Shown here: in pieces, positions 28,955 through 36,388 of the stretch | Numbering within the stretch: the stretch's first letter is position 1 | How the letters are laid out: every line of letters starts with the position of its first letter | Assembly (NCBI GenBank): GCA_963702525.1 | Contig: CAVPCY010000009.1 | Span: 62,001-126,000, forward strand | Direction of reading: 5' to 3' | DNA from: CAVPCY01 sp963702525 | Lineage (GTDB): Bacteria; Actinomycetota; Coriobacteriia; Anaerosomatales; PHET01 | Length of the DNA: 64,000 nt | Position numbers and translations under genes: made by a program | The notes under the pieces: generated by a model | The model's input: the letters and a program-made list of their open reading frames with translations, nothing else | Database searches by the model: none | What the model was told of the DNA's origin: nothing

Positions 28955-29677
28955 TCAGTCGATGACGATCCACGCCACCTTGCAGGACTTGCTCGCCTTC
29001 TTGTTGAGCACGACACGGAAGCGAGTGGCATCGTAGTACTTGGCGTACTTCAGATAGCGGCCCGACCCGGGAGATCCCTGAAGCGTGACGAGGAACTTCG
29101 AGGAGCTGGTGACGCCCCCGGGTACCGTGATCTTGGGCTTCTGGCTGCCCACGGCGATCGTGTAGACCCCGGAGCGGCGATAGCCGGCCTTGCCGTTGAC
29201 GTACAGGGCCCTGCCGGTGCTGGTGCACTCCGCCCAGACTCCGGTGCCCGCGTAGTGAGGCCGACGACGCCCTTGCCGCAGTGGACTCGCCCTGCACTCC
29301 CCGGCCGGTGCTTGGTTGGATTCGCCGAAGACGCCCCAGGCGTTGCTCAAGCTGCCCCGCGTGAACCCGTAGACCCCGGTCTTGCCGGCCGCACCCGTGT
29401 ACGCCGTGATACCGTCGTCATTGGCGGCGGAAGCCCGTAGACCCCGCTACCCGTGCCCGTATTGCGTGCCGCAGACGGTAGCCGACTGGGTGGCTGCACG
29501 ATGCGTCGCTGGCACACGGTGAACCACGGGTTCACCGTTCGCGGCCATCGCCTGAGCCGGCAGCGCGGCCGCCGCGACGGCGCCCCCGAAGACCGCAACG
29601 GCTTTGATGAGCATCTGCCGCCGATCGATGGACTCATCGCCCTTAGTCTCGAGTACCTCTACGTCTGTCTTGTTCAT
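28955..29677 (-). CDS. Secreted surface protein with twin-Arg-like signal, several frame breaks
   Basis: Start MNKTDVEVLETKGDESIDRR (ATG 29677, preceded by GGGGGAGTG), then QMLIKAVAVFGGAVAAAALP and AQAMA, a Tat-like signal with DRRQML. The middle is a chain of turn-rich pieces in different frames: NTGTGSGVYG, DDGITAYTGAAGKTGVYGFT and SNAWGVFGESNQAP, which read as G-x-Y/F-G repeats. The C-terminal part is GTGVWAECTSTGRALYVNGK, VTSSSKFLVTLQG and VVLNKKASKSCKVAWIVID, a beta domain found at the end of many actinobacterial extracellular proteins. At least three indels are needed, so the middle is uncertain. Probably exported; the role is unknown. Confidence 0.55.
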
Positions 29678-29922
29678 CGCCGCACTCCCCCAATCCGTCA
29701 GCCTAACTCTCTGCCGGAAGGGAGCGCAGCCACAGCTACGGGGATTCCGCACGCCGAGCTACTTGCACGCACATGTCTCGAGCGATCTTGCGCTTGGCGA
29801 GAGGATTCATGTGCCCGGATGTCGATCCCCTCCGCAGAATCTCTACCCTACCGGGGAGAATTCGCTCACCGGCGAGGATGATTCGGCGGAATGCGGGCGG
29901 GGGCGAACCCGCTGGGGCCGCC

Positions 29923-29985
29923 ACGACGGGAGCCGAACCTACGACCTCGGGATCGAGACCCGCGGCCGACGCAGCAAGCTAGCCA
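29923..29985 (-). other. Degenerate tRNA-like remnant
   Basis: On the minus strand CGGGTCTCGATCCCG is followed by AGGTC and GTAGGTTCGGCTCCC: an anticodon arm, variable loop and T-arm in correct order, resembling the tRNA-Lys of this window, but the T-stem is mismatched, no acceptor pairs and the D-arm is degraded. Probably a relic left by recombination at a tRNA gene. Confidence 0.35.
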
Positions 29986-30002
29986 TCGCCCGTGCCCGGC
30001 AA

Positions 30003-30368
30003 TCATGTCGCGGGCCCTTGGCTTGGTCGAGGGTCGACCTTCGTCCGGCAATCGATGTTACCTTCAAGCTCGACCATCGCGGGCCCACGGTTGACGGACC
30101 TGCTTGACTCGAGGGGGTGACGGTGGCGGAACACCGAGGTGACGGGGATGCGAACGCTGACGTCGTCCGCGAGATGCTGCTGCTCGCCGCTCGTGCGGAA
30201 CTCGGGCAATCGGTCGACCAGGCCCACGAAGCGTGCGCACAGCGGCGGCCGATGTAGCAGTCCAGCGTCTCGGTGATCGGGCCCCAGGCCGACCAGCCCC
30301 TACTCAGGAGCGAAAGCGACATGAAGGCTCGCAAGCAGCAGCGCGAATACGACGGCAACCCGCTGCAT
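30003..30368 (-). CDS. Possible small secreted protein, frameshifted
   Basis: A composite reading: MQRVAVVFALLLASLHVAFA from an ATG at about 30368 looks like a signal peptide; neighbouring frames give GWSAWGPITETLDCYIGRRC and then RFVGLVDRLPEFRTSG and IPVTSVFRHRHPL, ending at 30003. Third-position GC is high over the last part, as in real genes here, but two or three indels must be assumed and there is no homologue I recognise. It sits in a stretch without other genes. Confidence 0.3.
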
Positions 30369-30874
30369 CGAGTTACGAGGCAGCAGTCGCTGGGATGAGA
30401 CTCAGTCGCAGTGCTCTCAGTCTGCTACGTCGTCCCACTCGTGGTTGTCCAAGCCCGCCTCGATTCAACTAGCATCTCTCCATCGGTGAACGACTGGGAG
30501 CCGATGGCTGCCAAGCTGAACGGATCCCACAACGACTAGGCTCTCAAGAACCTCCGCTCGCGAGTTGACTCAGCGGCGACATGCATCCTGAGATGTGATG
30601 CCCGGGGTCTCGGGTACCTACCCCGACGAGTCCGAAGGCGCCTGCTTCCTCAGCCAGTCTGGTAGCGAAAGCCACTGGCTAACCTGTCTCGGCGGTTCCT
30701 ACCGCCCACGTCATTCCTCGATAACAAGACGGCGGTAGAACCGACCGCTGGCGCTGGCTACGCTCGTCGCTTGACGCTCTACTACAGGGCCGCTCTCAGA
30801 AAGAGGCTCTCGCGAATGCGGCGGCGCGACGCCGAGCAGAAAGGGCCGGACGCGTGATTCCAACTGAGATCCGC
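30369..30874. other. Gene-free stretch with hairpins
   Basis: About 500 bases without a convincing reading frame on either strand; GC is lower and stops are frequent. It has two clear hairpins on either strand: AGCCAG with CTGGCT around TGGT-AGCGAAAG-CCA (30653-30680 region) and GGCGGT-TCCT-ACCGCC (30691-30706). They could be an RNA leader or terminators downstream of the PqqD-like gene. I recognise no known RNA family. Confidence 0.4.
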
Positions 30875-31168
30875 TAGCCAGTATCCCCAGTTGGCTCGTC
30901 GCCATCCGGCAGGAGCAGGCCCGCCGCACGTGCCGCCCTGACGAACTCGACCACGTCTTGGGTGACCTCAGTCCACATCGCAATTGTACGCATCCGCCAA
31001 CTCGCGTATTGCCTGGTCGACTGTCACTGAGTTGTCGCAGAGCTGCCAGAGCAACGCTGCGGAAGCGTTGAGCACATAGGCGTGATTCGCGCACGAATCG
31101 TACAGGACGAGCTCATCGTCCAACGCATGGACGTGCACCGTCGGGCTAGCGCGCAGAGTCCCCGACAC
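30875..31168 (-). CDS. PqqD-like carrier/recognition protein (frameshifted near 30972)
   Basis: PqqD-family winged-helix domain, the fold used as RiPP recognition element in peptide modification. Start GTG 31168 after AGAGGAGA; SGTLRASPTVHVHALDDELV, LYDSCANHAYVLNASAALLW, then TVDQAIRELADAYN, matching the family's VLN-x-sAa-x-iW and its second helix. Near 30972 a frame change continues it as TQDVVEFVRAARAAGLLLPD and stops at TAG 30875-30877. About 98 residues. No radical-SAM partner lies nearby; the neighbours are a Tat-signal protein and an HprK-like kinase on the same strand. It probably binds a peptide for those; the substrate is unknown. Confidence 0.72.
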
Positions 31169-31379
31169 TAGGTCTCTCCTCTGCATCTGGGACTCATGCA
31201 AGCCCACCGGAGCACCGTACCTTCGGGATGTGACTAGGGAGCGCAAAACAACCGCGTCAGAGTTGAGGCGCGTCGACGATGCAGACCCGAGCGACTCCGG
31301 ACAACCAGAAACAAGGCTCAGATCGCGCTACACAGCAACACATGAGCAGAAGCTACACGACGACGTGCCACGCCGGAGT

Positions 31380-31679
31380 CTAGCGACGCCCGCCCCGCCC
31401 GCGGTCCTTATCGCGGTCCCGGTCGCGGCCCTTATCGCGGTCCTTGTCGCGGTCCTTATCGCGGTCCCGGTCGCCGTCTTGGCCACCGCCGTCGTTGCGC
31501 GGCGACGTAGCGTACGCCTGATTGACTTCGAGCTGCGTCATCGCCGGAGCCGCATACGCGGCCATGGTCGCGGCACCAAGCATAGCCGCGCCCTTGGCTC
31601 CCTTGGCAAGAAACGCTCTGCGCGAAATCGCGCCGGTCTGCGCCTCGTCAACCGTGCCGTCAACCTGCTGGCTGTCCAT
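31380..31679 (-). CDS. Tat-signal protein with charged D/R/K repeat
   Basis: 99 residues. MDSQQVDGTVDEAQTGAI followed by SRRAFLAKGAKGAAMLGAAT (twin-arginine motif SRRAF) and an Ala-rich helix to AYAAPAM; then TQLEVNQAYATSPRNDGG and a tail made of the repeat DRDK/DKDR, ending RGRGGRR. The tail is coded by six 12-base tandem units (31401-31472). The export signal resembles that of iron-sulfur or cofactor proteins, yet no mature domain exists, so it may be a small exported peptide, a modified precursor, or a polyelectrolyte. It lies between the HprK-like and PqqD-like genes on the same strand; GAGGG ribosome site. Confidence 0.7.
   Translation of the reverse strand: MDSQQVDGTVDEAQTGAISRRAFLAKGAKGAAMLGAATMAAYAAPAMTQLEVNQAYATSPRNDGGGQDGDRDRDKDRDKDRDKGRDRDRDKDRGRGGRR
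31401..31472 (-). repeat. Six tandem 12-bp units in the Tat-signal gene
   Basis: Consensus on the plus strand GCGGTCCTTATC, alternating with GCGGTCCCGGTC; each unit encodes DKDR or DRDR on the minus strand. Six adjacent copies without gaps; unit number is likely to vary by slippage. Confidence 0.85.
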
Positions 31680-31794
31680 TGTGCCCTCCCACTGAACCGC
31701 GGAACCAGACTCCCAAGATATTGCAGTATATACCCCTTGAGGCGACTTTGCGACTCCAAGAGTCTGACGTCATAAGTGCGCGGAACTGCTCACA

Positions 31795-32676
31795 CTAAGG
31801 GGAAGACCGTGTGGGCATTACCCCCGCCCGTTGAACCAGCCCGGTCACGAGATCAACGGTTCCTGCGAGTTCGCCAACTCCAAGGGCGTAGCACTCGGTC
31901 CCTCGCATCGCTTCGACTAGGGTGGCCATGCCCGCTGCACCATGCGCTTGGGTGTTGATCGCATGGGCGAGCAGCCGCGCGAGACCGTCAGAGCGCGACA
32001 GCGGCGTGAGTGTGGCAGATCCGTCGGAGGTGCGCTCCGGGAAGATCACGTAACGAACCGGAACCGGGGCGTCCGGCCACGCATCATCCGCGGTGCGGAG
32101 ATACCAGACTGACATCCCGTCGATGCGGCGGAGGGACGCCATCTGAGGCATCTCAGGGCACAGCGATTGCAGCAAACCCAGACTCCCCCGCTTGACGGCA
32201 GGCGCGTTGCCGAACGGAACCAACCGGCCGTCGTGTGGCCTCAGCGCCCCGACCTCATCGCCGAGGAAGCAAAGGCCCGCCGAGACGAGCGCGGCCACGA
32301 GTGTCGACTTGCCCGCGCCTGAGCCTCCCGGCAGAAGCACGCCAGAAGCGCCATGCGCAACGACGCCGGAGTGGAACAGCAGATAGGATGACGCCATCGA
32401 AGCGACAGCGGCGGCGGTGACCGCCCATTCCGCCGCAGCCACCACTTCGGCGCCGGACGACCCACTCCACACCGTCTCCCCGTCACGCGTGATGCGGTGT
32501 GATCCTGACAGGGACGCATCCGACTCGACCAGGAACTCGGCAACCACCTCAGGGTCCTGCGAGTGCGCCCATGAGGGTGTCGCGGGGTAGATGGCCGCGA
32601 TCTCGTCCAGGATCGCAGCTGGTCCCTCCAGCCGAGCGCAGAAGTCGAGGAGGCGAATCTCGAGTGGCGTGCCCAC
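31795..32676 (-). CDS. HPr-kinase-like (HprK-related) protein
   Basis: Serine kinase/phosphorylase-fold protein of about 293 residues. FHSGVVAHGASGVLLPGGSG with GAGKSTLVAALVSAGLCFLG gives the P-loop GGSGAGKST, and GDEVGALRPHDGRLVPFG continues as in HprK-related kinases that lie beside PqqD proteins. GTG start at 32676 has GGAG 8 bases upstream; an in-frame open stretch upstream to 32829 has no ribosome site and is not used. It lacks the N-terminal HPr regulatory domain of true HprK. In lasso and other RiPP clusters such kinases phosphorylate a precursor or tailor it; here the target may be the Tat-signal protein. Intact. Confidence 0.72.
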   Translation of the reverse strand: MGTPLEIRLLDFCARLEGPAAILDEIAAIYPATPSWAHSQDPEVVAEFLVESDASLSGSHRITRDGETVWSGSSGAEVVAAAEWAVTAAAVASMASSYLLFHSGVVAHGASGVLLPGGSGAGKSTLVAALVSAGLCFLGDEVGALRPHDGRLVPFGNAPAVKRGSLGLLQSLCPEMPQMASLRRIDGMSVWYLRTADDAWPDAPVPVRYVIFPERTSDGSATLTPLSRSDGLARLLAHAINTQAHGAAGMATLVEAMRGTECYALGVGELAGTVDLVTGLVQRAGVMPTRSSP

Positions 32677-32831
32677 TAGTGGGTCTCCAGTCCAGATAGC
32701 CTGTGTCTCGGGGTCATCCTCAACGCTCCCTTGCGCGCGACTTGCCGGGGGTTCACGCTCCTGCCACCGCCAGCAGCGAGTGCGGCTGGCGCCGCGTTTT
32801 CGAAACGTACTACTGCGGGCGGCAAACACAC

Positions 32832-32859
32832 AAGGCTCTTGACCTCAGTCAAGAGCCTT
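32832..32859 (-). terminator. Hairpin after tRNA-Lys
   Basis: AAGGCTCTTGAC and its exact complement around CTCA (12-bp stem), 12 bases past the tRNA-Lys 3' end, followed on the minus strand by a moderately T-rich GTGTGTTTG. A likely terminator for the tRNA. Confidence 0.75.
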
Positions 32860-32870
32860 CGCTGTGTCGA

Positions 32871-32946
<76 letters not shown>

Positions 32947-33009
32947 GAAATGCGCAAGGCGACATTGTACGCACTCACCGATGGATTGCAACCCTGGCCG
33001 CAACACACA

Positions 33010-33035
33010 GCGGCCCGCCGTCTCCGGCGGGCCGC
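33010..33035 (-). terminator. 11-bp GC hairpin after tRNA-His
   Basis: GCGGCCCGCCG with its exact complement around TCTC, just past tRNA-His. No T-run; probably a terminator or processing signal. Confidence 0.6.
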
Positions 33036-33046
33036 ATGTCTATTCA

Positions 33047-33124
33047 TGGGGTGGGTAACGGGGCTCGAACCCGCGACCTTCGGAGCCACAGTCCGACGCT
33101 CTAACCAACTGAGCTACACCCACC
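33047..33124 (-). tRNA. tRNA-His (anticodon GTG)
   Basis: Acceptor GTGGGT/ACCCAC with the extra 5' G paired with C73 as in all tRNA-His, anticodon loop CTGTGGC, T-arm GCGGGTTCGAGCCCCGT, encoded CCA. Confidence 0.95.
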
Positions 33125-33135
33125 ATGAGTGGCTT

Positions 33136-33212
33136 TGGCACGCCCGGCAGGATTCGAACCTGCGACCTAGAGATTAGAAGTCTCCCGCTCTATCCAGCTG
33201 AGCTACGGGCGC
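33136..33212 (-). tRNA. tRNA-Arg (anticodon TCT)
   Basis: Acceptor GCGCCCG/CGGGCGT (one wobble), D-arm TAGCTCAGCTGGATAGAGC, anticodon loop CTTCTAA with stem GGAGA/TCTCT, T-arm GCAGGTTCGAATCCTGC, encoded CCA. Confidence 0.95.
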
Positions 33213-33429
33213 TCATCCTGTTGCCGGCGTGCGCATCGGCGAGGCAACACACTATGGGCGTGCGCAACCCATGTCAAGTGCTCCGACACCCCCCTAGCCC
33301 AGTTGTCGAACCGTCAACGCGCACCAGCGGGGATTCCCTCACTTGCTCGGGTTGGGAGACAATGGCGTGTGCGCCGGTGGGATGCCCGCGCTGCGACGCA
33401 GCACGACTCGCCGCCTGAGGAGATGGTAC

Positions 33430-34245
33430 GTGTTCACAGCTGCACAGGACTTCGTTGATCTGGTGCGTGTCAACAGGACGCACTTCAGCCGAACCGTGGC
33501 CATGTCCCGAGTCATGCTGGACAAGCAGTACAGCGGTTCGCTTCTCGGGGTCGGGTGGGCGCTCGTCAGGCCCACCTTGTTCATCGTGGTGTACTGGTTC
33601 GCCGTGGCGATCGGCATCCGCGGCGGGCGCTCGATGGGTGACATACCGTACATCCTGTGGTTGATCCCGGGCATCATCCCGTGGTTCTTCATCTCGGACG
33701 CATTCACAACCGGCGGCATGGCCATTCGAACCAACAACCACCTCGTGACCAAGATGGTCTACCCCGTGGCGACGATCCCGATCTCTGAGGTCCTGTCACT
33801 GTTCTACGTGCACCTCATGATGATGGGCATCGTGACGGCGATCTTCCTGTTCTCAGGCTTCGGGCTGACCGTGTACTTCATCCAGATCGTCTACTATGTT
33901 GCCGCCACTTTGGCATTCTGCTTCGTGTGCGCCACCCTGCTTTCGGCACTCACCGCTGTGAGCCGTGACATCGGCCACATGGTGAAGTCCACCATCCAGG
34001 TGCTGTTCTGGCTCACCCCCATCCTGTGGTCCGCCGAGAGGCTGAACGGCACGCTCAAGCTCGTGATCATGGCCAATCCGATCTCGTACCTGGTCCAGGG
34101 CTACCGCAACTGCTTCGTATACGAGCAGTGGTTCTTCGAGCAGTGGCGCTACACGCTGTACTTCTGGGTGTTCATGCTGGTACTCACGCTACTCACGAGC
34201 TTCCTGTACACGAGGCTCCAAAGAGAGTTCGCGGACGTGTTGTAG
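33430..34245 (+). CDS. ABC-2 type polysaccharide exporter permease (Wzm/TagG family)
   Basis: Integral membrane half of a glycan exporter. MFTAAQDFVDLVRVNRTHFS, then MLDKQYSGSLLGVGWALVRP, the conserved cytoplasmic entry to helix 1 of this family; six hydrophobic helices, with the short Pro/Asn-rich NPISYLVQGYRN before the last two. I start at the GTG at 33430, six bases after GAGGAGA; the frame is open to 33343 but has no better site. About 271 residues, normal. Followed 12 bases later by its ATPase. It is the only multigene plus-strand unit in the window and lies between two tRNA clusters. No glycosyltransferases adjoin it, so the cargo (O-antigen, teichoic acid or other) cannot be told. Confidence 0.85.
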   Translation: MFTAAQDFVDLVRVNRTHFSRTVAMSRVMLDKQYSGSLLGVGWALVRPTLFIVVYWFAVAIGIRGGRSMGDIPYILWLIPGIIPWFFISDAFTTGGMAIRTNNHLVTKMVYPVATIPISEVLSLFYVHLMMMGIVTAIFLFSGFGLTVYFIQIVYYVAATLAFCFVCATLLSALTAVSRDIGHMVKSTIQVLFWLTPILWSAERLNGTLKLVIMANPISYLVQGYRNCFVYEQWFFEQWRYTLYFWVFMLVLTLLTSFLYTRLQREFADVL

Positions 34246-34257
34246 GAGGCTTCCACG

Positions 34258-35463
34258 ATGGAGTGCGCGGTTCGGGTCAAGGACCTGACCAAGACCTACA
34301 AGATCTATGACTCCTCGGTAGAGCGCGCCCTCGAACCGCTGCGCCGCAGGAGCCGAGCGAAGCTCTTCACCGCCCTCGATCGGGTGACACTCGACTTCCC
34401 CAAGGGCGAGGTTGTGGCGATTCTCGGGAAGAACGGCTCGGGCAAATCCACGCTGCTCAAAATCATCACCGGCGTGACCACTGCGACCTCGGGAACGGTC
34501 GAGTACGAGGGACGCATCTCGTCGATGCTCGAACTCACATCCGGGTTCGACCCTGAACTCACGGGCATCGAGAACATCAATCTGCGCGGCCTGGCGCTCG
34601 GAATCCCCAAAGAGGAGATCGACGCGCGCAAGGCCGAGATCATCGCCTTCGCGGACATCGGCGAGCACATCAACCAGCCCGTGCGCACGTACTCCAGCGG
34701 AATGAAGGCGCGACTGGGCTTTGCTGTCTCGGTGAGCGTCGATCCAGACATCCTCATCGTCGACGAGGTGCTTGCCGTCGGCGACGACATCTTCAAGCTC
34801 AAGTGCATCGAGAAGATGGAGGACTTTCGGCGCCAGGGCAAGACCATCCTGTTCGTGAGCCACGCGCTCACCACCGTCAAGGCATTCTGCACGCGAGGAG
34901 CGTGGATCAACGAGGGAGTCGTGCAGGCCGAGGGCGAGCTCGGGCCCGTGATACTTCAGTACGAGGAGTACCTCAGGACGGAGCGCGCGCGCCAGAAGGC
35001 CGAAGCGATCGCCAAGGCGCCCGATGGCCAGTGGGTCGCCACTGAGAAGAGCGACATCATCCAAATCAGGGACTTCCGGATGTTCAACGCCAACGATGAG
35101 GACACCACGACATTCGAGTACGGCGAGGACATCCTTTTCGAGTTCGACTACATCGTCAAGCGGCCGATAGACCGTCTCACGTTCTGCTACACGCTTCGCG
35201 ACGCCGGCCAAGAGGAGATCTTCATGGCTGACAAGCAGAGCCGCGACAACGCGATCGACACCTCCATCGGCGAGCATCACATCAGGGTGCGCCTGCCCAA
35301 GCCGTCTTTGCTCGGCGGCCGCTACCACCTCTCGGGCGAACTGTGGAACAACGACGCCGGATTCCACGTGGGCTACTCGGACAAGCGGCCCTTCGACATA
35401 CGACAACGCGAGTACCTCGGGACCGGTATCGTCCACGTCGACTACGAGCTCACGAACGACTGA
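34258..35463 (+). CDS. ABC-2 glycan exporter ATPase with C-terminal carbohydrate-binding domain (Wzt-like)
   Basis: 401 residues. Nucleotide-binding domain: ILGKNGSGKSTLLKIITGVT (Walker A), SSMLELTSGFDPELTGIENI (the Q-loop region with the typical SGFDPELTG), TYSSGMKARLGFAVSV (ABC signature) and PDILIVDEVLAVGDDIF (Walker B). From about residue 245 a linker leads to a beta-sandwich C-terminal domain (FEYGEDILFEFDYIVKRPID and RYHLSGELWNNDAGFHVGYS), as in Wzt proteins that recognise the end-modified glycan. That domain predicts that export is coupled to a capped chain. Coupled with the permease; an intrinsic hairpin follows at 35506. Intact. Confidence 0.9.
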   Translation: MECAVRVKDLTKTYKIYDSSVERALEPLRRRSRAKLFTALDRVTLDFPKGEVVAILGKNGSGKSTLLKIITGVTTATSGTVEYEGRISSMLELTSGFDPELTGIENINLRGLALGIPKEEIDARKAEIIAFADIGEHINQPVRTYSSGMKARLGFAVSVSVDPDILIVDEVLAVGDDIFKLKCIEKMEDFRRQGKTILFVSHALTTVKAFCTRGAWINEGVVQAEGELGPVILQYEEYLRTERARQKAEAIAKAPDGQWVATEKSDIIQIRDFRMFNANDEDTTTFEYGEDILFEFDYIVKRPIDRLTFCYTLRDAGQEEIFMADKQSRDNAIDTSIGEHHIRVRLPKPSLLGGRYHLSGELWNNDAGFHVGYSDKRPFDIRQREYLGTGIVHVDYELTND

Positions 35464-35505
35464 CGCGACGGGGCTCTCTCGCCCAGGTTCGTTCCGGCAC
35501 ACACG

Positions 35506-35534
35506 AACGGCGGGCCCGCAAGGGACCCGCCGTT
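35506..35534 (+). terminator. Terminator of the exporter operon
   Basis: AACGGCGGG paired with CCCGCCGTT around an 11-base loop, followed by TCTCG, about 42 bases after the ATPase stop. Oriented for the plus strand; on the other strand it follows tRNA-Gly, so it may serve both. Confidence 0.7.
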
Positions 35535-35544
35535 TCTCGTGCGG

Positions 35545-35620
35545 TGGAGCGGCCGACGGGACTCGAACCCGCAACAGTCAGCTTGGAAGGCTGATGCTCT
35601 ACCAATTGAACTACGGCCGC
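35545..35620 (-). tRNA. tRNA-Gly (anticodon TCC)
   Basis: 76 bases with CCA: acceptor GCGGCCG/CGGCCGC, discriminator T, D-arm TAGTTCAATTGGTAGAGC, anticodon loop CTTCCAA, T-arm GCGGGTTCGAGTCCCGT. Confidence 0.95.
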
Positions 35621-35624
35621 GAAG

Positions 35625-35701
35625 TGGTCGGGCTGACAGGATTCGAACCTGCGACCCTCTGCTCCCAAAGCAGATGCGCTACCAAGCTGCGCTACAGCCC
35701 G
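35625..35701 (-). tRNA. tRNA-Pro (anticodon TGG)
   Basis: 77 bases with CCA: acceptor CGGGCTG/CAGCCCG, D-arm TAGCGCAGCTTGGTAGCGC, anticodon loop TTTGGGA, T-arm GCAGGTTCGAATCCTGT. Four bases before tRNA-Gly on the minus strand, so the two are probably cotranscribed. Confidence 0.95.
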
Positions 35702-35772
35702 ATTCCCGCTGGCCCGGGCCCACAAGGAAGCCGGACGAGCACGAAACAGTATAGCGCTCCGCCCGAGACGCG

Positions 35773-36388
35773 CTACTCCCCCACCAGGCGCGCGCGCAAG
35801 TCGCGCAGGGCCGCACCCCTGTGGCTGATCGCGTTCTTCTCGGCCATCGACAGCTCGGCCATCGATCGTCCGGGAGCGTCCGCGGGGAGGAACAGCGGAT
35901 CGTAGCCGAAACCGCCGTCGCCAGCGGGCGCGAAACCGATCTCGCCCTCGCACACGCCGGTCGCCACCGTCTCCGTCCCGTCGTCGTCGATGAACACCAT
36001 CGTGCAGCGGAAACGCGCCGCACGTGCCCCCGGCGGGACGTCACCCAGTCGCGAGCAGCAGTCGCGAGTTGTTCTCGGAATCGGTTGCGCACGGTCCGGC
36101 ATAGCGGCTCGAGTGCACGCCCGGCTCGCCGCCCAGCGCGTCGACCTCCAGCCCCGAGTCATCGGCAAGCGAGGCCAGGCCGAATCGCTCTCGTGCGGCG
36201 AGCGCCTTGATGCGCGCGTTGTCCTCGAAGGTCTCGCCGTCCTCTTCCGGGCTCGGCCATTCGGCGTCCAGGTCGTCTGCCGAGACGAACTCCCAGCTCT
36301 CGAAGGCGAGCGCCGCCCTGATCTCCTCGAGTTTGCCGCGGTTGCCGGTGGCGACCACGACACGCTTCGTGCCGCGCTCAGAAGCCAT
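35773..36388 (-). CDS. rdgB: XTP/dITP pyrophosphatase (RdgB/HAM1, frameshifted near 36050)
   Basis: House-cleaning enzyme hydrolysing non-canonical purine triphosphates. VVVATGNRGKLEEIRAAL at the N-terminus (the family's NxxK nucleotide motif), FEDNARIKALAARERFGLAS, LADDSGLEVDALGGEPGVHS, then a frame change near 36050 and TGVCEGEIGFAPAGDGGFGY with DPLFLP and SHRGAALRDLRARL in the other frame. Start ATG 36388 overlaps the rph end by 11 bases. About 205 residues, normal. Last gene of murI-MBL-rph-rdgB. Confidence 0.92.

Noticed and set aside
29604..30107. Plus-strand ORF containing SRTYDLGIETRG
   Set aside because: This peptide is the usual false translation of a tRNA-like sequence on the opposite strand, not a protein.
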